A stretch of 64,000 bases of DNA from the NCBI GenBank assembly GCA_019614645.1, contig JABWDB010000012.1, positions 5,766,001-5,830,000 of the forward strand, read 5' to 3'. The stretch is from Stratiolaelaps scimitus (taxonomy: Eukaryota; Arthropoda; Arachnida; Mesostigmata; Laelapidae). The notes beneath the pieces are model-generated. The model was not told where the DNA came from and did no database searches. It was given only the letters and a program-made list of their open reading frames with translations. Position 1 is the first letter of the stretch; each line of letters begins with the position of its first letter. The position numbers were made by a program, and so were the translations under genes. Below are positions 41,533 to 52,114 of the stretch, piece by piece.

Positions 41533-41680
41533 GTCAGCGCAGTGGCTTGAACGGCTAAGTCTCTGGCTGTCGAAAGCCAGAGGTCGCGGGTTCCAGCCCC
41601 GCTGCGTGACATATCAGAGAGCTTAAGCATTGTAACAATTGGAGCTCCTTTAATCAACCAATAAAGCTTTACCTTTACCC
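41533..41680 (+). mobile_element. tRNA-derived SINE, family 1, copy 2
   Basis: It aligns end to end with the copy at 21624, with roughly one difference per eight to ten bases by eye. The same stem, body and CCAATAAAGCTTTACC tail are present. The B box is GGTTCCAGCC, one change from consensus, so it may be a weaker Pol III promoter. It lies just upstream of the nested repeats at 42030-42700. Confidence 0.8.
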
Positions 41681-42037
41681 AACAGTGGCAATCTCCTATG
41701 TTTTAATGAACCGCCACCTGCAATACATTAATACTGCAATACCCACAGCGACACGTTGTCCTTCAAAGTCAATCATCTCCAAATTCTCTTACCCCGTATC
41801 CACTCGTGGACCTAAGCACTCAAGGGACGATCCTCGAAGTGCGCTCATTTCTACTCAGCTGTGCCCCTAATTCCTCAGAGGGAATTCGTAAACGCATCCC
41901 TTACCGTTATAATTTATTCGTCGAATCCAAGGTCGGCGTGTTGATCCTTCATCTCGTTAGCCAACTTCACCGGGAACTTTCGACAACCCACCAGCTGGTA
42001 GGTAACTGATTGTGCACAATACTGTGAATACGAGGGA

Positions 42038-42235
42038 AATTGAACAGCGAAGAAAATGAGTAGGACACCTTATATTTCCTCCTTTTGTCTAAATTCTGTT
42101 GTGTAAATCTATCACGCTTGTATAATACGCCGCCCCTGCGTCGACGATATTGTTTAGATGTTGAGCCTTATTTGTGTTTCTATCGCGAGGACTTAAGTCC
42201 TCGCTCCGAGATTGCTGTTCCGAAAATGGGCCTCA
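42038..42235 (+). repeat. Dispersed repeat R, copy B
   Basis: Same blocks in the same order as at 5920-6140. It includes a perfect 20-bp palindrome at 42185-42204, absent from copy A, where the matching region reads ATTACGAGAACTTCAGC. The SINE at 42289 lies just beyond its right end. Confidence 0.55.
42185..42204. repeat. Perfect 20-bp palindrome
   Basis: GCGAGGACTTAAGTCCTCGC reads the same on both strands and has no spacer. It sits inside copy B of dispersed repeat R. Confidence 0.85.
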
Positions 42236-42271
42236 AGTTCATATCCTAGCTGGGTGACGTGAGAGCACAGC

Positions 42272-42288
42272 GGGTGACATAAAACTGT
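42272..42288 (+). repeat. Target-site duplication, left copy
   Basis: Seventeen bases (GGGTGACATAAAACTGT) are identical to 42479-42495 and flank the family 2 SINE exactly. Confidence 0.8.
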
Positions 42289-42478
42289 CGAGTCCGGTGG
42301 CGTGGTGCATTCGTATGCGCCTTGCAATGGGACGAGACACGTAGGTACATGGGTTCGATCCCCCACCGTGGCACATTTGCATTTAGGGGTCCGTCTTACG
42401 GAGCAATGCTAAAAAGCAGTTGTACCGTGGACGTTAAATGTTCGGCTAAGATTCAGCCCGAAAACTTGAAAGACTTTA
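42289..42478 (+). mobile_element. tRNA-derived SINE, family 2, complete insertion
   Basis: The 190-base insert has a tRNA-like head with GTGGCGTGGTGCA as A box and GGGTTCGATCCC (42351-42362) as B box, then CACCGTGGCAC and a unique body to about 42478. Perfect 17-bp direct repeats GGGTGACATAAAACTGT lie at 42272-42288 and 42479-42495, the expected target-site duplication of LINE-driven insertion. The target itself is an older repeat. The body differs from family 1. Confidence 0.78.
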
Positions 42479-42495
42479 GGGTGACATAAAACTGT
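42479..42495 (+). repeat. Target-site duplication, right copy
   Basis: Right-hand member of the perfect 17-bp direct repeat that frames the family 2 SINE. Confidence 0.8.
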
Positions 42496-42599
42496 TCTCA
42501 CATAAGGCTACAAACTAAGTTGTTGAAAATATTTTGTTTTACTTTGTAATGGCTTCTGAATGAATACACGAGGAAACCGTAGACGCAGTGCTGTCGTAG

Positions 42600-42690
42600 A
42601 GCGTATTATTTATTGAACATTTTTACGATTAGAATTTTTACGAGAACTTAAGCATTGTTCAACTTCGGTTCCGTCCGTGAATCTCACTGA
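42600..42690 (+). repeat. Dispersed repeat R, partial copy C
   Basis: TTATTTATT, then TTTTTACGAGAACTTAAGCATTG matches TTCTATTACGAGAACTTCAGCATTG of copy A. Only the right half is recognisable. Confidence 0.4.
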
Positions 42691-44767
42691 ACGAAAACAA
42701 ATCAAATTAATACAATACAACTCTAGGGTCTATTAACGGGACTGTTGTTGCCTTCTGCACAAGAAAATTACAGTGGTGAACGTCCACGCGATTGCTGAGT
42801 CATCTCCGAGGGACTGTTTGTCACAAGGCCCCTTCTAAGATAACTTATAAAGTAAGCTAAGCCTTCATGGAAGTTCTGCACAAATACCTCGCGGCATAAT
42901 GCAACCAGTTTTATTCTGCCGTCCGCAGCAGAACAATGGCTAATCCATTATTAACTTCGTTCCTCCATTGTTCTTCCATTATCCTTGAATCTCACAGTAT
43001 TCGCGACACGGCTACATGACAAAATGTCCCTAAATATGTAGATACGACACGAATGGGACTAATGCATCCGTAGACTGAATGTCAGTTCACCTGTGAGTTT
43101 TTGAGAGGGTATCAGTTATTGACGTGTCCACTTGGCGATGCGTCACCATTTGGATTCCTCTTCATGTGTTTATCTGTGCTAATGCGCGCGATATCTAGCG
43201 TGTCAACTCCGACATGTCCGGCAGAATCTCGAAGGATCTTTTCCCGCAGTTAAAATAATGGATAGATCTCGGCTCTGATCTAACTGTGAATGCCTGCCGA
43301 GTTTCTGCGTTCAGGTCTTCTATCCCCACCGAATCCTTGGTCCTGTTTCATAAATCGCACCAGTATCGTCACTGAAAGCTAACCCACAGCGAGAGCTGAG
43401 TTCGGTGAGTAGCGCAGAGTTGACGAGATACAAAGTCGTTATTCTCGGTGTTCAATAATTCTCACTCGTCGGGCTGCCTGCCTACCTCGCTGCGACTTTC
43501 TCCCGGCATTTCTCTCACTCTCGACGTCTACCTTTAGGCTCTCGTCTCTCGCTGGCCACTCGTTCCCGCTATCCCGTGCACGGACGGCTCGCCTACGTTG
43601 ACTTTGAGGGCTTCGGACCTCTTCGGGCATCAGGCGTCGGCACTCCGTCTTAAGTCCCGGTGTCTCCGTTCTCCCGGTAGGTCGTCTCGGCTCGCTGCAA
43701 CGCAAGGGGGACGCCTTGTAAATAAACCATCACGGTCCTGCCGTCCATCGGGTTCCCCTCGAAATTTCGTCTCGTCCCCAAATACACAGGAGTCGCAGAG
43801 AGTCGCAGACGGTGTCGCTAGGGTCGGTTGAGAGTCGCGAGGAGACCCTCCTGCTGGAGACACAGTAGGCTTACACATCGGCAGATTCCCTCTATCACGC
43901 GCACTTGGCCGGCAGAGTGGGCGCACACGCACAGCCAGGGACCTCGGGACCCGTGTTCCTTCACAGTCCAATTCCCCACTCTGTCCCCGTTGGCTACCCA
44001 CGACTTCCACGACGACACGCCTTGCTTGTAGGCTCAACCTGCTCGAGGGTGTCTCATCCGACTTCGATCGCTACTCGATGTCTTCTCGCGTAAGGTGTCC
44101 TGCTTGTTTCAGAGACGGTGGAGGTCTCCCCTTTCTACGCCGAGGCGTAGGAAGGTTTGAGTGTGAAAGTGGCAGGTGGAAAATGTGACGGGATATTGTT
44201 GCTCAGAAGTGGAACTCGACAAATTTAACCTCCTCCATCGTACAGTGTCGCGGGCTCGAAGGCAAATCTAGCGAACTCATGAGGGTTCAATTACGTTGTT
44301 GTTGTTGTCCAACTAACGAATTCTTAGACAGTGAATACATCAGTGGCTCTGCTCAGCAGTCCACGATAGCATCGATACTAACTCGAACGGATGACAGGTC
44401 GACTGGATACTCTTGGCCAGAGATCTCGACTTGACGGTCATGCCTTCCACTGAATTCCTCTGTACGGGCGTTCTCACACACACACACACACCTCTTCCTC
44501 GGTAACCCACTGGCACGTTGTAACATACTATAGGTCGTGTGTAAACGGGAGACGACACTAACACACTTCATAAAGGAGTCTGGCCGGTGTCACACAGACC
44601 TGTCAACCATTCCGGGATTACACCGCCATTTCCTTTCGACACTTTGGCTAGCTTGCAACCTTCTAACGGCACTGACCTCACTCGTCGAGGTTCGCCTCTA
44701 GCGTCAGGCCGGCCTCCCCGGGACCAGACTCACACGTCGGGACCAAGACGACGTTAACGCAAAGGGG

Positions 44768-44830
44768 AGGTGCGAGAATCGAAGTCCTCGTAGACGACGA
44801 TGCTAAAGCTGAGCGTCTACCACCCACCTT
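44768..44830 (-). mobile_element. Possible decayed tRNA-like element, minus strand
   Basis: On the minus strand TGGTAGACGCTC (A-box-like) precedes GGACTTCGATTCTC (degenerate B box). The order and spacing are like tRNA, but the boxes are imperfect. Confidence 0.25.
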
Positions 44831-45373
44831 CGGGGACCAACAGAACACAACTATACTGCCACACTTAACGATCCGCTTTAAAATTCACCCCCCGGGATCG
44901 AATGTAGGCCCAAACCAAATAGAACTAAGTTAGCTTGGGGAAGCCGTTGAGACGACTTTTGATTTTGCGAAGGAAAACCCACTTCATCCATTACGATTAT
45001 GTGTATTTGTGATGTGTTACTAATCCGTGTTAGTGTCATTGTATTTACGGCGCTCGGTCATAATAACTACTGATGCCTGCTGCTTAAAAAAGCATTTTAT
45101 TATTTATGTTTCACTCGAATACGGCCGTTCCACAGTCTCGAGAATCCAGTTTGAATTGCAATAATTGAACCAGTTGATCCAAAATGGGTATTTATTATGT
45201 GTTCGATTCAAATATGATACCGCGTATTTCGTTAGCGCGCGAGTCTCATATGTCAATGTACAAAAATCTATTAATCGAAACCCGTCATCATTTTCATGAT
45301 GAAGACGCTATTTATTTAACCTTTGAAGTAGCTATTATTATTATTATTTCTTGTATAACTGGAAATAATCTCC

Positions 45374-45396
45374 CTCTCTCTCTCTCTCTCTCTCTC
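45374..45396. repeat. (CT)n microsatellite
   Basis: Perfect CT run of 23 bases. Confidence 0.9.
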
Positions 45397-47787
45397 CGAA
45401 AGTGTCGGCTTATCACCATTTTCTCTGTTGTCACATTGCCAATCTCTGCTCTTAACGCATCCCCATCCCATTTATCGGATATAGCTCAGAGTCCGAGAAA
45501 TCGATCCGTATATTGGACGCCGATCACCCTGAGAAAGCTGCCTTGTCTAAAAGCTGTTTCTCGTTAGGTCGCAGTCGGGCTCTCCAAGCAGTGCGAGTCG
45601 TGGCGTAATCGCTCCTAACATATAATAGAACACCTAGTTAGGAATCGGTTGACAAGGCGTTACCTTTAATACGCCCTGTATGATGCGCACGTTGGAGCCC
45701 TGCTGAGAATCTACATTCAGTGTAATATTTCTACCTATTTCCTCTGTTGATTTCGGTAAAATCTTTAATGCATGCCTATATTAGACAGTGTTAACTAGAC
45801 GAAACTAGCAGACAGTTGTGTTTGAAATGAACAGTTGATCAAACCGTTGTTCGAATCCGAATTTTAGTGACGTCGTTTAGTACTCGACACGCCACAGGCA
45901 GGTATCTTCGAATTACACCACCTAGTTTAACTAAGCTGTATAATTAGAGGAACTATGTCTTTTCCTTTATTGAAACCGTTAACCAAACGTATCTTGCCTG
46001 TGATCCCAGTTAATTCAACCTCTATTGTCCAGTCACGAGTATCCAGCCGACTGGTTCCACCAGGATTGTACTCGCCTTATTTATTTCTTATGGGTATTAT
46101 GGTATTACGCTAGGTAACCCCCTCCGTGAATCGATGTCGATCATTTGCTCATCAATTCCGTCATTATATTCGTTACACGTTACCACGTTACATTTTGTAT
46201 CGATGTGTACGTGATGTATATACTCACCGGCCATTTCAGACGATTGCCAAACTACGTCAAGTAAAATCGGCAACAGCAGCCACCCGGCTCATGTGTCTGT
46301 CAGTCCGTTTCAAGGGAGACTTGACAAGGCAGAGACCTGCCGGCGAGATCTCACGCTTGTGATATATCGCTCTTAGATTTCGTGGGCTGATCATCGATTC
46401 GACACTCATTACACTACAGATGACACGTGTTAGCGGTCTAATTTATCTATGGCTCAATTGTTCGCATTTTAGCTAACCTGCCACCCGGGGCGTCATTCTC
46501 CGTGCAGACGTTATCATTATGTCTCTGTCCATTGAATCGGTGGCGACTTGCGTTCAGGTTTACCTGGTTTATTTCAGTACGGCACTCCTATGTAGCTACG
46601 GTGCTCGGCTTGATTCGTTAGTCGGCCACACCCATACACTCGCATAGCGATTGGACTGTGAAACAATACTCAGGGGGTTGATCTGAGATCTTCGATAGAC
46701 TTAGGCGACTCACTAGACTGAGAAGGGACCTCAAAGAGATAATGTTGTAGATCTTCATTGTGTGAATTACGGGTAAAATGAAAATCTCCAATGTGAATAT
46801 CTGATCAGTTTTGCTGCTGAGCAAAGTACGAATGATTTTCACTTCGGGTTCTGTGTGAATGACGACCTGAGGGCGGCAAACGAAGTAGGTAGTCGCTCAG
46901 CTCTTTGTTCGGCTTCAAAGAGACCTTTAGAGACCTAGGTATGATTCAGGTTCGCTCTACGAAAATGCCTACATTAAATCTATTAGCTCGTCTCCTAGTT
47001 GACTATATCAAGCGAGCTCATCAAAGGTCACTTTAGTAGGCTGACATTACAGCTCGAGTAACGGCTCACTTCATATATATGAAAGGCATGCGCTAGCTAG
47101 AAATAGCAATCATTCATCTACCAGGGACCCGTATCTATTGCGACCCCGCACCGACGTTTCAACATGTGCACGATTCATACAGATAGTCATTCTCCATCGA
47201 TATTACACACAGCAGAATGAGCCATGCTAACCATCGCGAACGTATCGTACGGTGCAGTTGATACAACTCAATGCAGCTGACTATTGACAGTGCAGTCCAT
47301 CCCGGTCGTTTTTCTAGATACGCGTGGATTTGCTGTTCGACGAAACAGCTCCGAACCAAACAGCCATAACGTAATTACAATTATAAGTCAATCCCGTTGT
47401 CAGGTGCGTCATGCACGACCATCCAATTCGGCACCGGCACAAACAATCAGCATTGTATAATACAAGGAACACGGGGCGCATATACCAAAAAAAAAAAGCA
47501 AACGCGAACGCAAAACATTGTTGTTATGTAAACATTATCAATATACATATTTTCTTCTAGATTCTCGTTGTTACGCAAAAAAACGAGTCCTCCTGAATAT
47601 CAGCCCAATCGATGCCAGTTAGTTTGGCTGGAGTTTCTCCTGCTGTGCTTCGTCTGTTGTCATTTCAGCTACGAATATCTCAAATCAATTGTAATGGCGA
47701 CCCGCTTATTCGCCATTGATACAGCACACCCCCTCCTCTATCCGCCTCCTCTAGAATATTCACGCGTGTGAACGTTCACAAGGGTGA

Positions 47788-47812
47788 ATATATATATATA
47801 TATATATATATA
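47788..47812. repeat. (AT)n microsatellite
   Basis: Perfect AT run about 430 bases upstream of the TATA box of the cuticle-like gene. Confidence 0.95.
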
Positions 47813-48236
47813 TCGTTGTATCGATTGAGTTTCGTGCCTGTAACCAGATCTTTGGAACGCGAGGAAGACGCCACTGATACCGTTAACACAGACATCTCCT
47901 TATCTATGACACTGTCAGTGTTCGATACAATCTTTCAATTCATCATCAGGTATCACACCGTTGATGGCAGACAAATGTGTCACTGTTCAGTGACTGACTG
48001 ACTAGGTGGGTGTGTGTGTGTCGTCGACGAAATTTTCGTTGCGTTTAGCCTGGGGCTAAAAATCACACCAGGATTTACCGTGAATTTAATCGCTGGTCTC
48101 TCTTAACTGCACCACCTCGTTGTGTAACAGCGTCGCGTCCATGCCATCACCCGCTGGGAAGAACCTATGCAGATGTGTGCCTCTCGTCACCACCTGCGTG
48201 TTGGGTATGGCCACATCAAGCGACTGCGTCGTTTGG

Positions 48237-48270
48237 TATAAAGGCTCGGACAAGTCGTTTCAATCTTCAA
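48237..48270 (+). promoter_or_regulatory. Core promoter: TATA box and Inr-like site for the cuticle-like gene
   Basis: TATAAA at 48237-48242 sits in GGTATAAAGGC. Inr-like TTCAATC (A at 48262) and TTCAACA (A at 48269) follow 25 and 32 bases after the start of the TATA box, the usual metazoan spacing. This gives a 5' leader of about 190-200 bases before the ATG. A CAG|GTGAAG at 48271-48279 could also be a 5' UTR donor, so a leader intron is not excluded. Confidence 0.5.
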
Positions 48271-48459
48271 CAGGTGAAGATCCCATGAAGACACCATTCA
48301 ATATCACATGAAATCGTTTCAATGAAGTAGCAGCTCCTTCGCACTGGCTCTGGATTAGCTTCCGAACGAGGTGCACCACGAGAACGTCAAATAGAACAAT
48401 AGTCTACTGGGTGACAGTTGAGCTCATACTTGGATACTGAGATCACTGGTCAGACAACG

Positions 48460-48567
48460 ATGAATCTATTCATGCCAGTACTGTTCTACTATGCTCTGTG
48501 TTTTGTGGTGTCGGCTTATGCCGGAGATGTGCTTGATGGAGGCCACCCAGCGCCCATCGCTATGCAG
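48460..48567 (+). CDS. Exon 1 of the cuticle-like gene (signal peptide)
   Basis: This exon encodes residues 1-36 and ends ATG CAG followed by the donor GTAATT. Nearly all of it is signal peptide plus a short GDVLDGGHPAP stretch. Phase 0 at the donor matches the phase 0 acceptor at 49379. Confidence 0.72.
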
Positions 48568-50983
48568 GTAATTTGTGCTACTCGCGTACTGAGTCTGCAG
48601 TGACAATGGGTAGTAGGCAGACAATTTGGGTGGCACTGCCGTGCGTGATGAGATGACCTGGTGGTCAATTAGCGAGTTTTCGACCCCATTAATGAGGCTG
48701 CATGGCATTTGTAGGTAGACTCGCTACCATAGATGAGAATCAGATTCGAAAACATGTCGCAATTTCTCTAATATAATACCTCTGCTCAGAGAAGGCCTAA
48801 TGTTCCATATGTCGAATAATTGTACACTGCGTATTCAATTTCGAAATAGCGTTATAATTATAATAAGATGTTACATTAGCTTTCATTTTCATATATATAT
48901 ATAGTAGTTTAAGGATATATGGCTTGATCATTGGAAACATATCATCATTTTAGTATTTTTTTTATTAGTTGACACAGAAGCACACGCACACAGCACGACA
49001 TACACTCTAACAGCGCTTGAACAATTCGATTTTCCACCGGGTTTCGTTAATGCACCGATCAGGGATTCGTTCGCGCATCGAGGTGCGGTCTGCTCCCGTT
49101 GCAGCGAGGCCGGCTCGACAATTCTCCGTAGGCCAGCAGCGCTTTGTATCCTGTTGAAACTAGTTGATTTTCCACAGGTTGATCCGCGCCACCGGGGACA
49201 AGCGCGCTGGCTCTTTCCTCCTGCAGCGCCTGTCCCTCGCCGTGCAGAGAGGCAATGCCATCGCCTTCCTCGGGACATTGTCGTCCTCACCCCCCCCCCC
49301 CATAATCCCTAGAAATACCGACCTACCGTATGTTTGAATAAACGATTTTTTGTTGATTTTCACATATCACAATTGCAGAGTGGTTTTAGTGCGGGACCGC
49401 CCGTTCCACTTGGCCCTCTACCGCGACCAATACCCGTCAGGGATGTGGAGGAGCACTTTGTCATCGGAGCCGAGTACTTCCCATCGAGTTTGCACGTAGC
49501 TGTCCCGCCAGCGCCACTCGCTGTCAAAGCCGCGCCCATCGGCGCTGCCAGACCCGCGCATGGTTACGAGGCGGCTGGCCATAGCGCAGACGGCGCCGCC
49601 CTGTCCGATTTGGGAGAAATACACGCAGTGGCAGGTTCCAGCTATCTGGTCTCGACTGTTCACCATGTACAGAAGGTTTCCCATGGAGGTTCGTAACTCT
49701 TTACCATTATTATAATATTATTAGTATGTCGTGTCGTCTCGAACAACACAGCGTCCCTGATAAACAGCACTAAACAGGGATGTAGAGCGCTAGGGAATTG
49801 TGCACACCTCCGTCATAGCTTATGCTACTGTGCAGCGCGTTACGAAGAGAACAATTCCCCTCGAACTCGAACGTCGACGTTGCAAAAGCCGCCAAACGTT
49901 GTCAGAGTTCCGACGCAGATTGTTCCTTACGAGGTGCCTCGTCAAGTTGGCAGGTTATCCGATATGACTCAGCGAGCATGATTGCAATCACCAAGCGATG
50001 CTCTTTAGTCGTCAAGGACCATAAGTATATGTGCTTTGCCCATTAGTAAGTTTGGCGCGGACGGTGCAAGTGACGACCCCCCTTGGTAGCGACAACTAAT
50101 ATCCCATTAACGACACCGATATTCGACTGCCCGAAAGCATCTATCGCTATACGCAGTGTATCCTCTCGTACGTTGACAGGTACATCGGATATCAAGTGGG
50201 TGGCTATGATATAAGCATGATCCATTAAGCATTATGCATTATATACATGTATATGGATATATAATATTTGCTCGATAAATAAATGATCACTGCCACTTGC
50301 TCTTGGACACTTCGGCTGGACGCATCGGTACACATTTATCCAGTGTTGTTGTGGACATGTGCATTTGCATGTTCTTACCTAAAATACATACGGGATATGT
50401 TCTATTTCCGAGTCGAGCTCGTTGCTCGGTGAAAGGCCGACCCAGATTTACTAGTGGGTTATTTAACAAAAGAACAAACCACGCCCATTCATGCATCGCC
50501 ACGCAAGAGATAACAACGGCAAACAGCAATGTAATGAATGCACATTTGACGATCATCACGAGATAGAGCCAAAAGAACATGAAACGAAGAGTACTGTTAA
50601 CTTCATGTTCACGAGACTCGAGCTCAAAAGGGGGACTCTTTAACCCCTCATACAAATAGACCAGAAGCATTCGCATCGTCATGGCGATCTGTGCCGTCAT
50701 GGCCTCACGACGAACTCATGCTTTGCTCGAAAGTAACTACGGTACACGAATGATCAAGCACCAGTAAAGAGAGGTCCTTGTTATTTCAGGCAAATATCTA
50801 GGCCAGTTGAGACCGACGATTGCGTCGACCGGTCAACATCTCGGCAAAGCCGGAAAGGTTGGTGTCGTTGCTCCTCTGCCCGCCTCGATGCGACTGTCTG
50901 GTCCGTTCGCCGGTATGGTGAACCTCGGGCCCGCGATAGCGCACGCTCCAGTCGTTACGCCTATTCAACACCGGCCCTGGTAG
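48460..50983 (+). CDS. Secreted Ala/Pro/Val/Gly-rich protein, probable cuticle or matrix structural protein (3 exons)
   Basis: Spliced gene with coding exons 48460-48567, 49379-49688 and 50790-50983, giving 203 residues. Both introns are GT-AG (48568-49378, phase 0; 49689-50789, phase 1) and joining them keeps one open frame to TAG at 50981. The start was chosen because the ATG opens a clear signal peptide: a hydrophobic core at residues 3-20 ending in AYA, predicted cleavage after residue 21. The mature part has no cysteine. Residues 41-55 are Gly/Pro-rich, 75-110 are Ala/Pro/Val-rich with HVAVPPAPLAVKAAP, and 125-138 carry YLVSTVHHVQKVSH. A short first exon limited to the signal peptide, low complexity and lack of cysteine are typical of arthropod cuticular proteins (family knowledge). 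I see no Rebers-Riddiford chitin-binding consensus, so chitin binding is not claimed. A TATA box lies upstream. It could instead be another secreted structural or eggshell protein. The gene model is firmer than the function. Confidence 0.72.
49379..49688 (+). CDS. Exon 2 of the cuticle-like gene (low-complexity core)
   Basis: The acceptor reads CACAATTGCAG before AGT GGT TTT. The exon carries residues 37-139 plus the first base of codon 140 and ends GGA G before the donor GTTCGT. The donor is weaker than consensus, but the frame meets TAA six bases further on, so coding must end near here. Composition is biased to Ala, Pro, Val, Gly and His. Confidence 0.72.
50043..50700 (-). CDS. Tentative two-exon gene nested antisense in intron 2, possible membrane protein
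   Basis: Minus-strand exon 50700-50379 starts at an ATG and ends TTTTAG before the strong donor GTAAGAAC. Exon 50203-50043 follows the acceptor ATCATAG and ends in TAA. The phases fit (one base left, then two bases complete the codon), giving 160 residues from 483 coding bases, with an intron of 175 bases. Residues about 36-82 are strongly hydrophobic (for example FMFFWLYLVMIVKCAFITLL and FAVVISCVAM), suggesting one or two membrane segments. The rest is hydrophilic and has no motif I can name. The intron is minus-strand 50378-50204 and its acceptor has a weak pyrimidine tract. It lies wholly in an intron of the opposite-strand gene. It may be a chance open frame or a decayed gene. Confidence 0.28.
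50790..50983 (+). CDS. Exon 3 of the cuticle-like gene (C-terminal end)
   Basis: The acceptor TTATTTCAG has a pyrimidine-rich lead. Two bases complete the split glycine codon, then the frame reads KYLGQLRP and runs to TAG at 50981-50983 after HRPW. The tail is Gly/Val/Pro-rich like exon 2, which supports the join. Confidence 0.7.
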
Positions 50984-51274
50984 ACCAGCCGTGCCCTTGG
51001 TCAAGCCACCCGTCTTCGGCGTAAGCCGACTTGACGCCTTGCAAATGCCGGTGGAGCCGTTACTTTTTGCGGCTAGCACACAGTCGACAACCCCGAAGGG
51101 TTACCGTAATGATCGACCGAGACAGATTACACTGGTCATTATACTGCCAGTACCCTCGGGATACGCAAAATCCTGATACACGGCATAGGGTCTGGGAACC
51201 CTGCGCAGCTGTGTACCCGTACTTGTTTGGAGATTCCTACCGCTCGATCGTTAGGGTCCGCTAGTGGACGCCAG

Positions 51275-51310
51275 CGTATGCTAGACCTTGAACGTATGCT
51301 AGACCTTGAT
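51275..51310. repeat. 18-bp tandem duplication
   Basis: CGTATGCTAGACCTTGAA is followed directly by the same unit with a single final base change. It falls in the presumed 3' UTR of the cuticle-like gene. Confidence 0.85.
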
Positions 51311-51520
51311 CCGTGGACTTCAGCTTCAATGAGTCTTCATACAATAATCAAAGGACACTTCGAATACGCTGGCAGCATATATAATATATATAGCATAGTA
51401 TAATGGCGAGCGTGACAAGCGCACTTAGCTACAGTTTCACTCCAGCTGTGCTGTGAGGTGTCCCCTCCGTATACTAACAACTTGCAGCATTCATTAATAT
51501 GATAGCACTTATTGCGAACG

Positions 51521-51526
51521 AATAAA
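51521..51526 (+). terminator. Possible polyadenylation signal (AATAAA) of the cuticle-like gene
   Basis: First canonical AATAAA seen downstream of the stop codon, about 540 bases after it. No nearer canonical signal was noticed. A transcript end has not been seen directly, so the assignment is by position only. Confidence 0.35.
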
Positions 51527-51782
51527 AATGCCGAATATCGAATTTCTGCAGCTTTGCTGTTAATAAATAGCGACATTAAATTGATTGAAAAGGCAGAATG
51601 AAAGGAAAATGCTGAGCGTGATTATTTCATTTGCGCCACGCGACCCCTGTGGCCGACCAGCGTCACAAACTATTGTATGTATATATATTGAATCACACAA
51701 GAAATGATTATAGCATCCGACAGACTAACTAACGGGATGTGATTCCTCTGTTGGCTGCCGCAGTTCGATTGCAAATTTTCCG

Positions 51783-51800
51783 CCCCCCCCCCCCCCCCCC
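51783..51800. repeat. Homopolymer run of 18 C
   Basis: Eighteen consecutive C downstream of the cuticle-like gene; the exact count may be an assembly or sequencing artefact. Confidence 0.9.
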
Positions 51801-52091
51801 AAACCAAGCTGAGCTGCATCTTCAATCGGGTTAATGTCGATCTTCGATCATATCTCTCTAGATCAATAGATTGCTAACTAATTAGTGTCGCCCCACGCGC
51901 AAAGCAGCCACAATGGTACTATTTGATACATTTGCGGCACACGTGTACGAGGGATTTACTAACGCGAAATCAGTTCTTTCTCATTTCTCAACAAGCGATA
52001 GCAACCGCAATGATGCTTCTACGAAACGCATATCTATGCAGCATTTATTTTAACCCAATGTAGCATTCATACCGACGTGATTTATATTGCC

Positions 52092-52114
52092 ATATATATA
52101 TATATATATATATA
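52092..52114. repeat. (AT)n microsatellite
   Basis: Perfect AT run of 23 bases. Confidence 0.95.

Larger units (their letters stand above)
42700..48200. other. No recognisable gene; GC-rich block 43400-44900
   Basis: Minus frames of 88 and 135 codons at 43439-44037 are Arg-rich without motif. The region upstream of the cuticle-like gene is AT-rich with short repeats. Confidence 0.4.
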
